Positions 19,937 to 32,291 of a DNA stretch of 64,000 bases are shown in pieces. The notes beneath the pieces were generated by a model that did not search any database, was not told the DNA's origin, and saw only the letters and a program-made list of their open reading frames with translations. Every line of letters begins with the position of its first letter. Within the stretch, counting starts at the first letter, position 1. This DNA comes from Cololabis saira (Eukaryota; Chordata; Actinopteri; Beloniformes; Belonidae). The stretch covers positions 6,784,147-6,848,146 of the forward strand of contig NC_084597.1 of assembly GCF_033807715.1 (NCBI RefSeq), read 5' to 3'. The position numbers were made by a program, and so were the translations under genes.

Positions 19937-20223
19937 ATAGTGATGTTTATTTTTCCATATGAAATTAAAATGTATTCTATTAATTTATTTTATAATCCTT
20001 GGTGGGATTGCAAGAGAGTATGCTGGATAGATTATCCTGGATAATGATTAAATTTTGTTTAACAATGTTCTACCAAACAACGTTAAGCCCCTTTTGCAGC
20101 CAGTTATTTAAGTTTTTTTTTTACATTTATCGTATTTTGAATATTCTCTTTTTGGGGGGACCTGGAGGGAGGGCGGTGGTCATGAGTGCGAGACCTGATC
20201 AACGCTGCTTGCAGCTTTAATTT

Positions 20224-20983
20224 TAGTTATTTTTGATGCAAATCTGCATTTTTAGAAATTGAATAAAAAAAGCAAAAATGTGCCTTTTTTCTGTTTTTGA
20301 AGAAATTGTTTGCTTATTTTAACATCATTTCATAAAGCATGCACTCTACAGAAAGAGAAAAGAAATGGAAGCGTCTTGATTTTTAACCTTTATTCATTTA
20401 TGCGGATTTACAGTAATTAATTATCAGTGGTTCAGCTGTGCAGCTGAGTAATCATATCACCACTAAATGTTTCATATGAGTTATGCATTTTTGATCTGTA
20501 ATTGCCTTAAATGATCACAGCAGTTGTAAAAAAAAACCTGTTTGTAAATTATATATTTTTCAGCATATTTCTCTGGCATTTAACACCCTCATTACTGGCT
20601 CCACGGAAACACATGCTCATATTTGCCTCACAGTGGGATAATCATCCTCTTTCTCATCAGGAGCCTTGGCTCTGCAAAGGGCCAACTCTGGGCCTTTCGG
20701 CATCTACGAGGTGTTAACAGCTCCCCGGGGGAGGCTGTCTGGCTCTCATGTAACCCTCGACCTCCCCGCCCACAAAGCAACACTCACCAAAGCACTCAGA
20801 CTCACAGATGGTCTCTTCACCGGCAGCCAGCTATCACAATTTTCAATTATCACAATGCCCGGGGAAGGCCATTGCTCAGCTGTCAGGCTGCTGTGACGTG
20901 GCAAATAGCGTAGTAAGAAAAGGACGGGAGATGGAGAATTCCTGCATCCAGAACTCGGGAGACCTAAAGAACACCACCGATTA
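20224..20983. other. No supported feature
   Basis: Single-copy-looking DNA of moderate GC. Short open frames in both directions show no domain. Confidence 0.4.
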
Positions 20984-21032
20984 AGGTCCCGTTTACACGT
21001 AGCAAAAACAGTGGTGTTTTCATGCGTTTGGT

Positions 21033-21620
21033 ACGGTGGCCGAGACCCGCCATTGCTGAAAATAAAAGTAACGCTGCAAACAAAAACAAACGCCGCTGCA
21101 AATAAAATAAACGCTTAGCAAATAAAATAAACGCTGCAAACAAAAATAAACGCTGCTGCAAATAAAAGAAACGCTGCAAATAAAATAAAAAAGACACAAT
21201 GGAAGTGAATTACCGGGGACTATTTTTGCCGATGCACCGGTGTTGCACATTAAAAATTACACGTAGCGACGTTGAACACTAACCTTTTCACTTATTTTCT
21301 CGTTCGTGGTTCTTCTTATTTCTTCCTTTTCACTTACGTCTTCGTCATCTTCTTCTCTTCTCACGTAAAAAACACTGGTGCATCAGCAAAAATAGTCCCC
21401 GGTAATTCACTTCCGTTGTGGCTTTTTTATTTGCGTCGTTTTTTTTTAAAATTTGCAGCGGCGTTTCTTTATATTTGCAGCGTTTCTTTTATTTGCGGCG
21501 GCGTTTGTTTTTATTTTAAGCGTTTATTTTATTTGCAAAGCGTTTATTTCATTTGCAGCGGCGTTTCTTTTTATTTGCTAGTTTCTTTAATTTTCCGCAA
21601 TGGCGGGTCTCGGCCACCAT
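21033..21620. mobile_element. Fold-back element, family F copy 1
   Basis: Opens ACGGTGGCCGAGACCCGCCA and closes with the reverse complement (final base changed). Both arms carry tandem 17-20-bp units around AACGCTGCAAATAAAA, mirrored in the other arm as TTTATTTGCAGCG. Central unique sequence includes GGGGACTATTTTTGCCGATG. The TSD is doubtful here. Confidence 0.78.
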
Positions 21621-21851
21621 AGTTTTGGCCCTTCGTTTACACAAAAACTAAGCCCAAAGTCACCAAAACTGATCATTTCTGAAACCTCAGCAACAAAGTG
21701 GAGATTTGCAAAAACTCCATCTTCACGTTTGCTTGTAAACGGAGAGAAACGGACATTTAGGCTTCAGAATGTCACATTATGCGACAGAAACGTCACCAGC
21801 GCCATGTGTGCGACCTGTGTTTACAATTTGTTTGGCTACTGTAGTTACTTG

Positions 21852-22835
21852 TGTCATTTGTTGATGTTTTTTTTCCAGGATTCCGATTGGCTAGCATGAC
21901 TTTATCTTCTCGTTACACTGCCCCCCGGTAGGTTTGGCTCATAGCACTTTAACAGCATATTTATGCAGGTTCGTGTAAATTATGTTTTTTTTCAAAACGT
22001 AGAGGGGGAAATATCCGTTTTTGAGAAATTTTGAGAAATTTTGAGGAAAAAGTCAAAATTTTGAGAAAAAAGTCAAAATTTTGAGAAAAAAGTCGAAATG
22101 TTGAGAAAAAAGTAGAGAAAAAAGTCGAAAAGTCGAGAAAAAAGTTGAATTTTTCAGTAAAAGTTGAAATCTTGAGAAAAAAGTCGAAATGTCGAGAAAA
22201 AAGTCGATAAAAAAGACGAAATGTCGAGAAAAAAGTCGAAATGTCAAGAAGAAATGTTGAGAAGTAACTCCACTTCTGTCACTCCAAACGAAAGACTCTT
22301 CACTCTTCATCTTGGAAGTAACTGGAAGTTACTGCTGTCATTTGTTGATGTTTTTTTTCCAGGATTCTGATTGGCTAGCATGACTTTATCTTCTCGTTAC
22401 ACTGCCCCCTGTAGGTTTGGCTGCTCATAGCACCGTAACAGATATTTATGCAGGTTTGTGTAAATGATGGTATTTTTAAAAACATAGAGGGGGAAATATC
22501 AGTTTTTGAGAAATGTTGAGAAAAAAGACGAAATGTTGAGAAAAAAGTCAAAATGTCGAGAAAAAAGTCAAAATGTTGAGAAGTAACTCCACTTCTCTGT
22601 CACTCCAAAATAAAGACTCTCGTTCATCTTGGAAGTAACTGGAAGTTACTGGTGTCATTTGTTGATGTTTTTTTCCAGGATTCCGATTGGATAGCATGAC
22701 TTTATATTCTCGTTACACTGCCCCCTGTAGGTTTGGCTGCTCATAGCACCTTAACAGTGTATTTATGCGGGTTTGTGGAAATGATGGTATTTCTCAAAAC
22801 GTAAAGGGGGAAATATCCATTTTGTAAAAACGCTA
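21852..22835. repeat. Three tandem copies of a ~320-490-bp segment
   Basis: Each starts TGTCATTTGTTGATGTTTTT (21852, 22336, 22653) and continues through GGATTC(C/T)GATTGGCTAGCATGA-like sequence, TTCTCGTTACACTGCC and a GGGGGAAATATC block. The first two copies then carry GAGAAAAAAGTCGAAATG units of the kind that fill family E; the third lacks them. Confidence 0.82.
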
Positions 22836-22853
22836 TATGTGTAAACGTGGCCT

Positions 22854-23583
22854 AAGAGAGTCGATAATGCTGCAGCAGATCAGCCGAAGCGTGTCCGCTG
22901 TGACCATCAAAAGGGTCCTGGTTTCTGAATCTGCTCTGATGTCTGACTGGAGAAGGCAATAAATCACTTAGTATAATTGTTGCTTTTAAAGCCGACATTT
23001 GAAGTGGCGAAGAAAGGAGATGGTAGCTGGCGCATACACAGCTTAAAGGCTTTTGTTGCATGCATAAAATGGAGGGAGGGGAGCAGGGACAAGTCCTAAA
23101 TGGAGGCTTGTCAGTGTGTTTTCATTTGAATATTGCTCCATCAAAGGAGAAACTGAAAAAAATGATAGGATATTATATTTTATTACAAACATGCAGTCTG
23201 TTATCTTTCATGTGCATAAAAACCAAAAGCAGAAAATAACTTTCTGTTTCTCTTTCTGACAGACGGGTAAGATTTTTTATTTACTTATTTTTTCACATAT
23301 ACATGCATTTTTATGGATGACAGTGAAGATTGCACCCTGGGTAAAGATCATGAAGCTGATTTTCATCCATTTCTTTCTTCACTTCTGAAAATCTCAATTA
23401 AAGACTTGATTGTTCTGCAGATGGCCTTTTCAGATTTCTGGTGGTGTTAGAATAATCCAGAATTAACCTTTGAGCTACGATGATGTCAGATAGTAAATAT
23501 ACAACATGGTGAACATAGTCATTCATAAAAGACAAAGACAATTATCACACGGTCTCTGGATTCAAATAAGAGCATAACTATAC
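22854..23583. other. No supported feature
   Basis: Mixed-composition single-copy-looking DNA without coding or repeat signatures. Confidence 0.4.
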
Positions 23584-24213
23584 TAGGGCTGGGCGATATA
23601 TCGAGATTTTAATATATATCGATATATTTTAAAACGCGATATGGTACGAGACAATATCGTTTATATCGATTATAAATTATTTTTTAAATTATTTTTTTTT
23701 GATATAGCTTATTTTGTGACAAATTGACTTGAATGTTTTATTTGAGATTTGCATAAATGTTTTGTTATTTGCACAACTGTCAACCTCAGTGGAAAAGTCT
23801 GCCTGTTACTGTCTACATTGTATTAATTACACAGTGTATTTTAATTTAATTGTTATGCAGGAAAGGGATATTTGTTTTATTTTATTCAAGAAGCATTTTT
23901 ATTCTATATATGCAGGCAGTTTATTTTTATTTCATTTGTTTTATACATTTTGATATTGTGCAGACCTCTGTTAATAAAGGAACCTGTGTGACATTTGGCA
24001 CGAGGCTTTGTATTAAAACTGACTGTTTTTTTAAGGCTTTGCCTCAGAAAAAATGAAGCTAACAGAGATGCTAACAGAGATGCTAACAGAGATGCTATGC
24101 TATAATGCTTTGTGCCCAATTATGGCACAGAAAAAATATCGATATATATCGAGTATCGCCATTTAGCTAGAAAATATCGAGATATGACTTTTGGTCCATA
24201 TCGCCCAGCCCTA
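23584..24213. mobile_element. hAT MITE, family B copy 1
   Basis: Starts TAGGGCTGGGCGATATATCG and ends ATCGCCCAGCCCTA, with a perfect 8-bp TSD AACTATAC on both sides (23576-23583, 24214-24221). TATCGATATATATCG subterminal repeats follow. A short tandem GCTAACAGAGAT occurs near 24058. Confidence 0.92.
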
Positions 24214-24893
24214 AACTATACCCTGTCAGAAAACGTGCAGTTTGACAAATTAATTAAAAAAATTACTTTAGGATTTATTACATTTTTCCAAGACATGTGA
24301 CATTTGTCATGAAATTTACTCACCTCCAAGTCAAAATAACTTAATTTAAAAACTTAAAAACTTAATAAATTTTAGATAAAAACAGTTATTTAATTTGCTA
24401 TTAGATGCCGCAACTCAGGACTCAGATGCATTATATGATGAAGTCAGAAAAATAAGTTATATATGTTGTGTAATTTCCTATTTTTTTCTGCGTGTGTGTG
24501 TGTTTGTTTTTAAAACCTGTCAACAGTTTTTCAAACATATTTTGGGCCAGTTTGAACTAGTTTGGTGCTAAAAAGCACTGCGAATGGACAGAAAGACTCT
24601 CAAATTTGAATGTTCATCCTGAAAAGCCAAACATCAAAGAGCATGACATTTAATCCTTAGAAGAAATGGGAGGAAGCTAAACTTTGAGGAAAGATATGTG
24701 GACAAAAAGTAAACACTGGGAAATTTTGTCATCTTTAACCCCTCCAAAAAAAAATCAAACAAACAAAAAACAACCTGAAACTCACATTTCCAGACATCCT
24801 TCACGCATAATTAAGCTTCTAAAATATTTAAATCTCACCTAGAGTTACGATGCATATACAGTATGTGTGAACGATCAAATATTTGTCATAAGT
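24214..24893. other. No supported feature
   Basis: AT-rich single-copy-looking sequence. Confidence 0.4.
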
Positions 24894-25606
24894 CAGGGGT
24901 CAGCAACCCGCGGCTCCAGAGCCCCATGCGGCTCTTTAGCGCCGCCCTAGTGGCTCCTGGAGCTTTTTCAAAAATGTTTGACTTTTTTTTCCCTTTGTTT
25001 TTCTTTTTTCTTCTTTTTTCTTCTCTTTTTTTTCTTCCTTTTTCCTTTCCTTTTTAATCTCGACATTTCAACTTTTTTCTCAAAATTTTGGCTTTTCTCG
25101 ACATTTCGACTTTTTTCTCAACATTTCGACTTTTTTCACAACATTTTTACTTTTTTCTCGACATTTCGACTTTTTTCTTGACATTTTTACTTTTTTCTCG
25201 ACATTTCGACTTTTTTCTCAACATTTCGACTTTTTTCACAACATTTTTACTTTTTTCTCGACATTTCGACTTTTTTCTTGACATTTTTACTTTTTTCTCA
25301 ACATTTCGACTTTTTTCTCAAGATTGTACTTCAACATTAATGTTGACATTTCAACTTTTTTCTCGAAATTTTGACTTTTTTGTCGACATTTAGAATTTTT
25401 TCCCACCATTTCGACTTTTTTCTCGAAGTGCATAATGAAAAAAAAAAATCTTCCCCCAGTTCTAACTAATATAGAAACATGCAGCATGTGTTGCCTTCAT
25501 TCTAAGGCTTATACAAGACTTTTCATTTTTTGCGGCTCCGGACATATTTGTTTTTTGTGTTTTTGGTCCAATACGGCTCTAAAACATTTTGGCTTGCCGA
25601 CCCCTG
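24894..25606. mobile_element. hAT family E copy 2
   Basis: CAGGGGTCAGCAACCCGCGG to GCTTGCCGACCCCTG, perfect TSD TCATAAGT (24886-24893, 25607-25614). The interior holds about 15 copies of the 20-bp TTTCGACTTTTTTCTCGACA unit, opposite in orientation to copy 1. Confidence 0.93.
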
Positions 25607-25965
25607 TCATAAGTGATCAACATCTATGATCAAATCGGGTATTAATTAACATTAACTGATCGAAAGAAAGTGTTTTTCCTCCTTTCATTCCTTGTGGAGT
25701 ATTTTATCTTTATGAGCTGCAGAAATAAAGATTAGCAATTATCATTTAGAGACAATCTATTGTTTTTTTTAAGGGAGTGAATATCTATCTATCTATCTAT
25801 CTATCCCTTTAAAGAACAACAAAACTACCTTGTCTGTGACCGACGGCACATATTTGGATGTCTGAAGTCACATGTTAATATTTTTGTCTGAAACTGTAAC
25901 TGGTTTGTTCCAACAACTTTGCTTAAAAGAAAAGATCGGTGGGCAATCAAAGGAAAAGTATTTGA

Positions 25966-26616
25966 TAGGGCTGGGCGATATGGACCAAAAGTCATATCTG
26001 GATATTTTCTAGCTGAATGGCGATACTCGATATATATCGATATTTTTTCTGTGCCATAATTGGGGTTTCCCCCAAAGCATTATAGCATAGCATCTCTGTT
26101 AGCTTCTCTGTTAGCATCTCTGTTAGCTTCATTTTTTCTGAGGCAAACCCTTAAAAAAACAGTCAGTTTTAATACAATACCTCGTGCCAAATGTCACACA
26201 GGTTCCTTTATTAACAGAGGTCTGCACAATATCAAAATGTATAAAACAAATGAAATAAAAATAAACTGCCTGCATATATAGAATAAAAATGCTTCTTGAA
26301 TAAAATAAAACAAATATCTCTTTCCTGCATAACAATTAAATTAAAATACACTGCAATTAATACAATGTAGACAGTAACAGGCAGACTTTTCCACTGAGGT
26401 TGACAGTTGTGCAAATAACAAAACATTTGTGCAAATCTCAAATAAAACATTCAAGTCAATTTGTCACAAAATAAACTATATCAAAATCATAAAGAAATAT
26501 ATATTTATTTTTTATTTTTTTATTTTTAAATCGATATAAACGATATTGTCTCGTACCATATTGCGTTACAAAATATATCGATATATATTAAAATCTCAAT
26601 ATATCGCCCAGCCCTA
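25966..26616. mobile_element. hAT MITE, family B copy 2 (inverted relative to copy 1)
   Basis: TAGGGCTGGGCGATATGGAC to ATCGCCCAGCCCTA with perfect TSD GTATTTGA (25958-25965, 26617-26624). It reads as the reverse complement of 23584-24213 almost end to end. Confidence 0.93.
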
Positions 26617-26630
26617 GTATTTGATAGTAT

Positions 26631-26779
<149 letters not shown>

Positions 26780-26895
26780 GTGATTGATTTGTCTTTCCAG
26801 CAGACAGTATAAATCCCTCTCGGGGCTAATGGCTCCTCCAAGGTCATCGCCAGCAGTCGCCAGAACTCAATCCAGGTTGGAACATTTGTTCCACC

Positions 26896-27160
26896 CTCTC
26901 TCCCTCTCCGTCTCTCCCTCTCCATCTCTCCCTCTCCATCTCTCCCTCTCCATCTCTCCCTATCCCTCTCCTCCAGCTCCTGGCTGTTGTTTTCTTTCCC
27001 CCCCTTCTTTCATAATTCATGTCAGCGTATCTCTGGAGAGCGTGGGTGCGCGGTGTGTGTCGGGGTGGGAGGGTGCGCGGTGTGTGTCGGGGTGGGAGGG
27101 TGAGCGGTGTGTGTCGGGGTGGGAGGGTGAGCGGTGTGTGTCGGGGTGGGAGGGTGACGG
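26896..27160. repeat. CT-rich tract and ~27-bp G-rich minisatellite
   Basis: Interrupted CTCTCCCTCTCCAT repeats (26896-26970), then four copies of a unit GCGCGGTGTGTGTCGGGGTG plus GGAGGGT between about 27047 and 27158. The G-rich strand has runs of three to four G that could form quadruplexes. Confidence 0.85.
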
Positions 27161-27377
27161 CGGGCGGAGAGGACAAGGGGGTGGAGAGGGCATACACTTA
27201 ATCCCTGGGTCAAGATGTATTTATTGAAGATTAATAACCGAGCAGCAATCTCATCATGCTCTCGATGATTTTATAATTTGGTTTCTGGTGGCAGGGAGGG
27301 CGGGGAGAGATCAGGGACAAAGACTAGCGGGAGACGCTGAACTATTGTTCACACGGGAGCAGAATATTCAGCTAGCG

Positions 27378-28470
27378 CAGGGGTCGGCAACCCAAAGTGT
27401 TTTAGAGCCGTATTGGACCAAAAACACAAAAAACAAATATGTCTGGAGCCGAAAAAAATGAAAAGTCTTGTATAAGCCTTAGAATGAAGGCAACACATGC
27501 TGCATGTTTCTATATTACTTGTAACTGGGGGAAGATTTTTTTTTCATTATTACATTATTTCATTATATACTTCGAGAAAAAAGTTGAAATGTCGAGAAAA
27601 AAGTCGAAATGTTGAAAAAAAAGTCAAAATGTCGATAAAAAAGTCGAAATGTCGAGAAAAAAGTCGAAGTGCAGAGAAAAAAGTCGAAATGTCGAGATTA
27701 AAAAGGAAAGGAAAAGAAGAAAAAAAGGGGAAAAAAGGAAAAAGAAGAAAAAAAACAAGGAGAAAAAAAGGAAAAAAAAATAAAAAAGAAGAAAAAAGGA
27801 AAAAAGAAAGAGAAAAAAAGAAGAAAAAAAGAGAAAAAAGAGAGAAAAAGAAGAAAAAAGAGAAAAAAAAGAGAAAAAATGGAAGAAAAAAGAAAAAAAG
27901 TTGAGAAAAAAATCGAAATGTCGATAAAAAAGTCAAAATTTCGAGAAAAAAGTCAAAATTTTGTGAAAAAAGTCGAAATGTCAAGATTAAAAAGGACAAG
28001 AAAAAAGAAAAAAAGAGAAAGGAAAAAAGAAAAAAGAAAACAAGGAAAAAAGAAAAAAAGGAAAAAAGAAAAAAAGAAAAAAAAGAGAAAAAAAGGAAGA
28101 AAAAAAAGAGAAAAGAAGAAAAAAGAAGAAAAAAAGAAGAAAAAAATTTGAAATTGTCGAGAAAACAGTCGAAATGTCGAGGAAAAAGTAAAAATGTCGA
28201 GAAAAAAGTTGAAATGTCGAGATTAAAAAGGAAATGAAAAAGGAAGAAAAAAGAGAAAAGAAGAAAAAAGAAGAAAAAAAGAAGAAAAAAAAAGAAAAAA
28301 GGAAAAAAAAGAGAAAAAAGGAAAACGAAAAAAAAAGAAAAAAAAGAAAAAAGAAAAAAAGAAGAAAAAAAGAAAAAAGAGGTCAAACATTTTTGAATAA
28401 GCTCCAGGAGCCACTAGGGCGGCGCTAAAGAGCCACATGCGGCTCTAGAGCCGCGGGTCGCCGACCCCTG
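27378..28470. mobile_element. hAT family E copy 3, largest purine expansion
   Basis: CAGGGGTCGGCAACCCAAAG to GGTCGCCGACCCCTG. TSD AGCTAGCG / AACTAGCG, 7 of 8. Two or three blocks of the 20-bp unit alternate with long AAAAGGAAAAAAGAAG purine tracts (27712-27900, 27990-28145, 28230-28380). Long open frames on both strands are purely compositional. Confidence 0.92.
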
Positions 28471-28845
28471 AACTAGCGTCTCTCTGACATGTCCATCTCT
28501 CTCTCTGCGGTCATCTTTGAAGAAACCATCCCATCATACATGTTTCATCACTGAAACAAGTCTCCCGTGAACTCTATTTAAATGACAGCATGTTGTAACC
28601 AAACCTTACAGGTGTCAGACAGCGCTGTTGGTTTTCACCTTCTGCTCAGTGTTTGTGGTGTTACATTAATCCGCTTCACACTCACTCTGCAACCAACAAA
28701 CCGGCCTCGTGTCACATTATCTTCAATCTGAGGAGGGATTTTTAAGATTCGGCTTGATTTTTTTTTTTTTTTATTGCATAAAACTGGTGTGATGCGAAAA
28801 AAGTGTTTCCTATACAAACTACAGAGAGCAGCAAGGCAAGGCTAG

Positions 28846-29551
28846 TTTATTTATATAGCACAATTCAACACAAGGTAATTCAAATGGCTTTACATCAACA
28901 TTAAAATCAGCAAGACACATTAAACAGTAAATAACAAATAAAATGAAATAAAATCTCATAATAATAAATAATAATAAAAGAGGTAAAATAATAAAAAGCA
29001 CAAGTTGTTAAAAAGTAAGGGCAGTAGAAAGTACAGCAGGTACATCTCATTCTTAAAATGGCAAGAATTACGTTTCTATACGGTCAAAACGTACAAAGAC
29101 CGGGTCAAATACAGTATTACAAAAGTAATCTGTAACAATTCATACCATGAATTAAACCAATTTGACAATTCTATGCCACAATGCCTGTTTCCAGGTCTTA
29201 TTTCACACAACTGACAAGAATTACTTTTCTATACGGTCAAAACGTACAAAGACCGGGTCAAATACAGTATTACAAAAGTAATCTGTGCCGATTCGTGCAG
29301 CAGGATGTAGCCTTGCACCTATAGGTGCAGACTAGCACCCAAACAAAGATTAGCCGATGTTTAGAATGAATCTTCCTCTACGCTTCAATATCATTATACT
29401 TCCTTTGTTTCATTGTCATTCTGCATCGAGACGCCTGATGTTTTTGAACCTTTTACATGCAACTGTTTAATTAAATCTACTGAAATCTGGATCATCTCTC
29501 AAGTTCTTGGTAATTTAGACGCTTAGTTTCAGTCCAGTTGTTCACCTAGTT
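28846..29551 (-). mobile_element. LINE 3'-end fragment plus attached repeat; segmental duplication copy 1
   Basis: GGCTAGTTTATTTATATAGCACA through CAACATTAAAATCAGCAAGA is the reverse of a fish LINE 3' end. It is followed by CGGTCAAAACGTACAAAGAC (present twice, 29079 and 29238) and a segment to TTCACCTAGTT. The whole, with the hAT copy beginning at 29552, recurs at 32292-33260. Confidence 0.7.
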
Positions 29552-30015
29552 CAGGGGTCGGCAACCCGCGGCTCTAGAGCCGCATGCGGCTCTTTAGCGC
29601 CGCCCTAGTGGCTCCTGGAGCTTTTACAAAAATGTTTGACCTTTTTTTCCCTTTTTTTCTTCTTTTTTCCTTTTTTCTTTTTTTTTTTTCTTCTTTTTTT
29701 CTTATTTTTTCTTCTTTTCTCTTTTTTTCTTCCTTTTTCATTTCCTTTTTAATCTCGACATTTCGACTTTTTTCTTGACATTTTTACTTTTTCCTCCAAA
29801 TTTCGACTTTTTTCTCGACATTTCAAATTTTTTCTCAACGTGCATAATGAAAAAAAAATCTTCCCCCAGTTATAACTAATATAGAAACATGCAGCATGTG
29901 TTGCCTTCATTCTAAGGCTTATACAGGACTTCATTTTTTGCGTCTCCAGACATATTTGTTGTTTGTGTTTTTAGTCCAATACGGCTATTTCAACATTTTG
30001 GGTTGCCGACCCCTG
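29552..30015. mobile_element. hAT family E copy 4
   Basis: CAGGGGTCGGCAACCCGCGG to GGTTGCCGACCCCTG with perfect TSD ACCTAGTT (29544-29551, 30016-30023). Short version with few 20-bp units. Confidence 0.93.
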
Positions 30016-30023
30016 ACCTAGTT

Positions 30024-31065
30024 GGAAAGAACATGCTAAAGAGGTTTAGCAGGTTTTTCCACAACAACTGGTTCAAAAATTAAATTATGAAAATAGAGTG
30101 AAAGCAGCTATAATTACAAATGATTTTCAAAATGAAATTAAGAAAATATCAGTGGTTGGAGGCTGTAATCTGTTTGAAATGTCATCACTTTAAAAGTCAT
30201 AACGCTATCAGAGGGAAAGTTGCTCCAATCTGCCATGTTTTAAATGTCAGTATCAACACCAACAATCAAACAAAGTTTCATTTTGAACCTGGAAGTAACA
30301 GTAGTTACTGTTTATTGGCCGTCCAAAGTGAGTCACTCCTCATTAACTTCTATGTTAAAATGACAACCTGGTTCAAGAACCAGTTTATTGATTTATATTT
30401 GTACCACATCGTTTATATTTATATAAAGCAATACATTTACTTTATTACTCTAATACTTTATTAATCCTGAGGGAAATTCAAAAAGGGAAAGGAGGGACTG
30501 TTGTATTTCCTTGAATTCCCATGCAGCAACACATAATTAAAAGTCAACTTAGAGCAACTATCAAAAAGCCACCACCATAGAAAGAGTTTAAATCCCTTAA
30601 AAAATAAAATTACAAAAATAAGTAATTGTACTAAATTAGTTTAAGATATTATTGCAGTTCAGGGCAAATGCCGGAAAAATGTATAAGCATGCATTATTCC
30701 TATATTAGCCCTAATAGAGTCTAATAACTGCAACTGAAACTAATATCTGACACTGACAAACTAGTCGAATAATAATTCTAACAACATATACACAAAATCA
30801 CTTTTAATATACTAATAACAAAATGAGTGTGTACTGTTGAAACAGCAACAGCTAACAACTAAGCTAGCTAAAAGTCAAGTTATGGCAATGAACAGCTCAG
30901 CTTGAACTGCTTTCTTTTCTACATAAACATCTTTGAAAGTAAAGATCTTCTGGTTGAGGAACAAACACAACAGAAAGGTAGTATGTCAGACAGCCCTGGT
31001 ACAGCTTTTAGATGTAGAAAAATGGAAAATAAAGACATACAGGCTTAAATGGCAGATGGCATGAC

Positions 31066-31069
<4 letters not shown>
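30024..31069. other. No supported gene
   Basis: AT-rich DNA. The stretch TTATTAATCCTGAGGGAAAT near 30458-30477 resembles a fish LINE 3'-end motif, but too little is present to define an element. Confidence 0.35.
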
Positions 31070-31527
<458 letters not shown>

Positions 31528-32114
31528 GTGGAAACACGTACATCATTCAGCAAATGGATTTGTTGCACACGTGACGCCTGCCAGAGACAGGGGAGATAAA
31601 GACGTCCAAGACTAAACAGCTTTTGTCACCAAAGTGGTAAAAAGATAAATTTCAGCTCAGGGTAAAGGTTCAAAGTTCAAGGTGTAGTCTTCCATCCAAA
31701 TTTATTTATACCCCTAATAATAACGAGTGGACTGGATGAATTGTTTGTCCCTGACCTTGGTCAACAGGCAGACCTGACGCTACTATATCACGGCGAGCAG
31801 GCAGACATGTCTGCGTCTGGTGACAGCTACCACACAGGGCCTCAGAATGAAAGGAGGGAAGGAGGAAAGGAAAGGAAGGAAGGAAGGAAGGAGGGAAAGA
31901 CAGAGGAACAGAGAGAGGTGCTGTATGTAGAGCAGAAAGAGAGGGAGGTGAAGGGTCACCTTCTTTGCATTTAGTGTGGAATAATAGAAGGAAGGACGCG
32001 TGAAGGGCACGAAGAAAGTGCTAACGGACATGAATTTGTGCATCTGGAATTTAAAACACCTGGAATTTAAGACACTTAACATAATCTGGTTACGTTATTA
32101 TTAGGCTTTCTTTT

Positions 32115-32215
32115 AAGTTATTATTATTAAGTTTATTTGTGCAGCACATTTCTGTAACAAGATAATTCAAGGCGCTTTACGTGATAAAAACATGAAAAGT
32201 AAAGAGTTGCACTAT
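32115..32215 (-). mobile_element. LINE/SINE 3'-end-like fragment
   Basis: AAGTTTATTTGTGCAGCACA followed by AATTCAAGGCGCTTTACGTG. Same architecture as other LINE ends here but a different family. Confidence 0.45.
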
Positions 32216-32291
32216 TAGTATTGACCGACATAGCTTTTGGTATGAGATTGTATTCATGGCTGATTTAAAAAGCTGGTTGTTTTGGTTCAAA

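Larger units (their letters stand above)
15404..20223 (+). mobile_element. Helentron-like element, family R copy 2, expanded by nested insertions
   Basis: A partial left end (AGGGCCAGAGCACTGAGGGT, 15405) is followed by a second left end at 15467. The body resumes at about 15999-16310 with CTATTGTATCTGTAGGAG and ACGGTTTGACGTACATGCAC. The right end GCTGCTTGCAGCTTTAATT is at about 20205-20223. Everything between about 16310 and 20100 is later insertion: a LINE, MITEs, a CCTCCTGAG element and a hAT fragment. Confidence 0.6.
20984..22853. mobile_element. Composite TIR element with GTTTACACGTA ends
   Basis: AGGTCCCGTTTACACGTA at the left and the reversed right end TAGGCCACGTTTACACATA form imperfect TIRs. 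Inside are a fold-back element (21033-21620) and three tandem segments. The TSD is not resolved. Confidence 0.6.

Noticed and set aside
27550..28386. Long antisense open frame (about 278 codons) rich in F, S and L
   Set aside because: It is a translation of GAAAAAAG-type repeats inside a hAT copy. Equivalent frames appear in every such array and on the other strand, with no domain.
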